A DNA stretch of 9,263 nt from DASPFV01 sp035620975 (GTDB lineage: Bacteria; Acidobacteriota; Vicinamibacteria; Vicinamibacterales; 2-12-FULL-66-21), in the NCBI GenBank assembly GCA_035620975.1, contig DASPFV010000200.1:1-9263 (forward strand), written 5' to 3'. The notes beneath the pieces are model-generated. The model saw nothing but the letters and a program-made list of their open reading frames with translations. It was not told the DNA's origin and made no database searches. The position numbers were made by a program, and so were the translations under genes. Each line of letters opens with the position of its first letter. Within the stretch, counting starts at the first letter, position 1. Positions 7,689 through 9,263 of this stretch are shown in pieces.

Positions 7689-7703
7689 TCACCGGAAAGT
7701 AGG
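7689..7703 (-). repeat. Right terminal inverted repeat of the IS
   Basis: Read on the minus strand it is CCTACTTTCCGGTGA, differing from the left end only at the outermost base. It lies immediately inside the right CTAG. Confidence 0.88.
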
Positions 7704-7707
7704 CTAG
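7704..7707. repeat. Target-site duplication CTAG, right copy
   Basis: Second copy of the 4-bp duplication, identical to 6055-6058. On the coding strand it supplies the Leu codon CTA of the split permease and the first base of the next codon. Confidence 0.88.
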
Positions 7708-8271
7708 GGCCGAGCGCAATGCCAACTCGCGCTGACGGGAGAGATTCCTCGCCAAGAGAACGCTCCCGACGTTGGCGCAGGCAATGAGCAGGACCAGCAC
7801 CACAGCGGCGAGGAGCATCAGCAGCGAAGGGCGCACACGCTGCTCGAACATCGTGTTGGAAATCCTGTCGATCTGCACGCCCCATCCTTTGTTCGTCGCC
7901 GGAAACTGCTGCTCGAGCGCAGCAGCGATGCGCCGCACCTCGTCTTGCGCCTGGTCCATCGAGACGCCCGACCGGAGCCGTCCAACGACGCGAATGGTGT
8001 GATTACCCCGGTGCTCTTGCGCCCGATTGATCGTGAACGGCACGAACACCTGCGGTGCGGCGGTCGACGTCAGCACCGATCGCCCGATGTCGCGGAAGGA
8101 TGCCGGCACGACCCCGATCACCTCGTAACGTTCGGTGTTGATCGTGATGAGCTGACCGACAATCGTGGGATCGCCGCCGAAGCGGCGCCGCCAGAGCGAT
8201 TCGCTGAGCAGGGCGACGCGAGCCGCGCCGACGCGCTCGTCATTCGCCTGAAAGGCTGCGACCGCCTGCAT
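7704..8271 (-). pseudogene. ADOP-type ABC transporter permease, 5' fragment cut by the IS
   Basis: Upstream part of the same permease gene as 4904-6058. It contains the end of the first MacB periplasmic-core domain (FQANDERVGAARVALLSESL, WRRRFGGDPTIVGQLITI, YEVIGVVPASF). The first helix of the first FtsX domain follows (LLMLLAAVVLVLLIACANVG), then LARNLSRQRELALRSAL, where the IS interrupts. The natural N-terminus (a transmembrane helix and the first roughly 100-150 residues) is missing: an in-frame TGA stands at 8275-8277 and no homologous sequence is seen in frame beyond it. The ATG at 8269-8271 is therefore only the edge of the open frame, not a trusted start. As sequenced, the frame reads into the IS and stops at 7663. 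Restored across the IS, the two fragments make 572 codons. Confidence 0.83.
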
Positions 8272-8702
8272 GTTTCAGGTGCTTGGCCTCGCTCCGGTTG
8301 CGGGCTGGCCGGGAGGAGGTTTACCGAACCTCCATCCGCAGTGGTTGTCCCGCGCGAACGCGTCCCGCGCCGGTATATGTCGGAATCCCGATTACGGCGC
8401 GGATTGCTCATCCTGTTGCTGAGGGACAGCGTGGAGGCACCAGCCCACTTTTCTGGCTCGAGAGCCGTGCCAACAGCGTTCTTAAGTGTCCTGTGCAACC
8501 CTTGCCGTGGATGATGTCGTGCGGGCGGTCGTCGCCGGCGAGCGTCGCATCGTTGCGTTCGACGAGGAGGCGACCCGCTGGAAGAAAGGTGTTCGACCGG
8601 AAAAGGAGATCAGCGAAATCGGCGTCGTCCTGTTGCTAGACGATCGGCCAAATCGAGGTCGCCCGAGAACGACGACAACACGCTGTTCGCCTCCCAGGTC
8701 GC
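8272..8702. other. Stretch without an assignable gene (431 bp)
   Basis: Short open frames exist on both strands but none is recognisable. On the minus strand a frame ending in a TAA at 8321-8323 reads VIGIPTYTGAGRVRAGQPLR before the stop, which looks protein-like but is broken upstream by a TGA. On the plus strand, 8273-8305 reads FQVLGLAPVAG, which resembles an ADOP motif in the opposite orientation. A 9-bp direct repeat GTCCCGCGC occurs at 8347-8355 and 8362-8370. The plus-strand 80-codon frame at 8486-8728 overlaps the permease remnant on the other strand and has no recognised motif. I read the region as rearranged or decayed DNA. Confidence 0.5.
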
Positions 8703-8993
8703 TCATCGGATCAACCCGCTCCGCTTGACGTCGGCGCGGAATAGGACGAGAGCCGCAGTCGCGATTAGGGATGCGACAGCCGCTACGCGTATGAGCGGGT
8801 CCTGAGCTGTCACGGCGAGGAGTAACGTCTCGATGACCGGCGCAACGGCGCGCTCGGCGACGACACGGACGGCGAGACCAAGTCCGAGTCCTCAGCGAGC
8901 ACACTTCCGATCAGAGCAGGATCGCGCCGACGCACCGAGGGTGAGGCGCACTGACACCGAAGAGTGACTGCACCGACAGCGCCAGAGCGATTG
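8703..8993 (-). pseudogene. Remnant of the C-terminal FtsX domain of a second ADOP permease
   Basis: Reading the minus strand with three frame changes gives a continuous ADOP-like C-terminus. The pieces are AIALALSVQSLFGVS, then VRLTLGASAR (frame change near 8951), then DPALIGSVLAE (near 8925), then LGLGLAVRVVAERAVAPVIE (near 8893). The last piece continues through TAQDPLIRVAAVASLIATAA to a TGA at 8703-8705. The motif order (R-x-x-LGAS, SVL-x-EGL, x-DPL, final hydrophobic helix) is that of the last domain of these permeases. Three shifts in about 60 bases show it is dead. It lies 25 bp after the stop of the PD40 gene to its right. It is upstream of the other permease fragments and in the same orientation, so it must come from a different gene copy. 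Confidence 0.65.
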
Positions 8994-9018
8994 CACTGTG
9001 AAAGAGCGTACGGATCGA

Positions 9019-9263
9019 CTATCGACCTGCTCTCTCTTCGAAGCGCATCAACCAGATGTCCGCTTCGCTGACCGCACTCGTGAAGTACACCCGCCGAGCG
9101 TCGGGCGCTAACGCGATCGAGAAGATCGCTCGCCCTCGATCCGGTTCTGCGTAGAGCTGCCGCGACGTCTTCGCCATCGTGTCGACGAGAGTCAGCCGCC
9201 CGCGGTCCTGTGCGACGAGGCGCCGGCCATCCGGAAGCCAGCGCGGAAAGACGCCCGTCCCGG
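9019..9263 (-). CDS. C-terminus of a PD40/TolB-type propeller protein (partial)
   Basis: The frame enters from the window edge (first full codon at 9261-9259) and ends in TAG at 9019-9021, giving 81 codons. Two propeller-type repeats are visible: FPRWLPDGRRLVAQDRGRLT followed by LVDT, and FSIALAPDARRVYFTSAVSE followed by ADIWLM. The ending ADIWLM plus a short charged tail is typical of PD40 propellers fused to serine/threonine kinase or HTH domains in Acidobacteriota, but the N-terminal part lies outside, so the full architecture is unknown. Confidence 0.75.
   Translation of the reverse strand, partial: GTGVFPRWLPDGRRLVAQDRGRLTLVDTMAKTSRQLYAEPDRGRAIFSIALAPDARRVYFTSAVSEADIWLMRFEERAGR

Larger units (their letters stand above)
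6059..7703 (-). mobile_element. Complete insertion sequence, 1645 bp, IS5/IS1182-like DDE type
   Basis: The element is bounded by imperfect terminal inverted repeats and a 4-bp CTAG duplication, and encodes one transposase on the minus strand with its own promoter and ribosome binding site. Left non-coding flank is 96 bp and right flank 148 bp. It sits inside the first FtsX domain of an ADOP permease. The DUF772-like N-terminus and CTAG target fit the IS5/IS1182 superfamily; similar transposases are sometimes labelled ISNCY. The ends, duplication and coding frame are all intact, so the insertion appears recent and the element may still be active. Confidence 0.9.

Noticed and set aside
6275..7702. 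A 475-codon open frame on the plus strand opposite the transposase.
   Set aside because: It is rich in Arg, Pro and His with no domain, and it mirrors the well-supported transposase on the other strand. Long antisense frames are expected in GC-rich genes.
8486..8728. A plus-strand 80-codon frame that might be a small antitoxin-like protein.
   Set aside because: No recognisable antitoxin motif or partner, no clear ribosome binding site, and its 3' end overlaps the permease remnant on the other strand.
1..9263. Search for CRISPR arrays, tRNA or rRNA genes.
   Set aside because: No regularly spaced repeats with unique spacers and no tRNA- or rRNA-like segments were noticed on either strand by eye.

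Overview
The window is GC-rich DNA whose gene content points to an Acidobacteriota-like soil bacterium, possibly the Vicinamibacteria lineage. Three things suggest this: a FtsX/MacB-type permease of the acidobacterial duplicated orphan permease (ADOP) kind, secreted PD40/TolB-type beta-propeller proteins, and a helix-turn-helix / membrane anchor / TolB_N / TPR regulator. The assignment rests on recognised family architecture, not on a database search.

Left part (1-2798, minus strand): a compact three-gene operon read right to left. It encodes a small exported Ig-like putative lipoprotein, a 332-aa PD40 propeller, and a second PD40 propeller. Spacings are 12 and 31 bp and each of the two propeller genes has a clear Shine-Dalgarno. 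The last gene does not end cleanly. After its final propeller repeat it runs, without a stop, into a piece of an rve-type (integrase-core) transposase that leaves the window at base 1.

Middle (2799-4798, plus strand): a divergent intergenic region holds a 21-bp perfect tandem repeat and a good sigma70-like promoter. They precede a membrane-anchored TPR regulator whose last 41 codons are out of frame because of an apparent one-base deletion near 4673.

Right part (4799-9263, minus strand): an ADOP permease gene lacks its C-terminal FtsX domain and its N-terminus. It is also split by a 1645-bp insertion sequence with an intact DDE transposase, 15-bp terminal inverted repeats (14/15 identical) and a CTAG target duplication. 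Removing the element plus one CTAG restores the permease frame exactly. Further right come about 430 bp of unassigned DNA, a strongly decayed C-terminal remnant of a second ADOP permease, and the C-terminal 81 codons of another PD40-type protein.

Overall this looks like an accessory region under decay and rearrangement. The genes that still look functional are the IS transposase, the Ig-like protein, the 332-aa propeller, and probably the second propeller and the TPR regulator if its frameshift is a sequence error. I see no RNA genes, CRISPR array or convincing intrinsic terminator.
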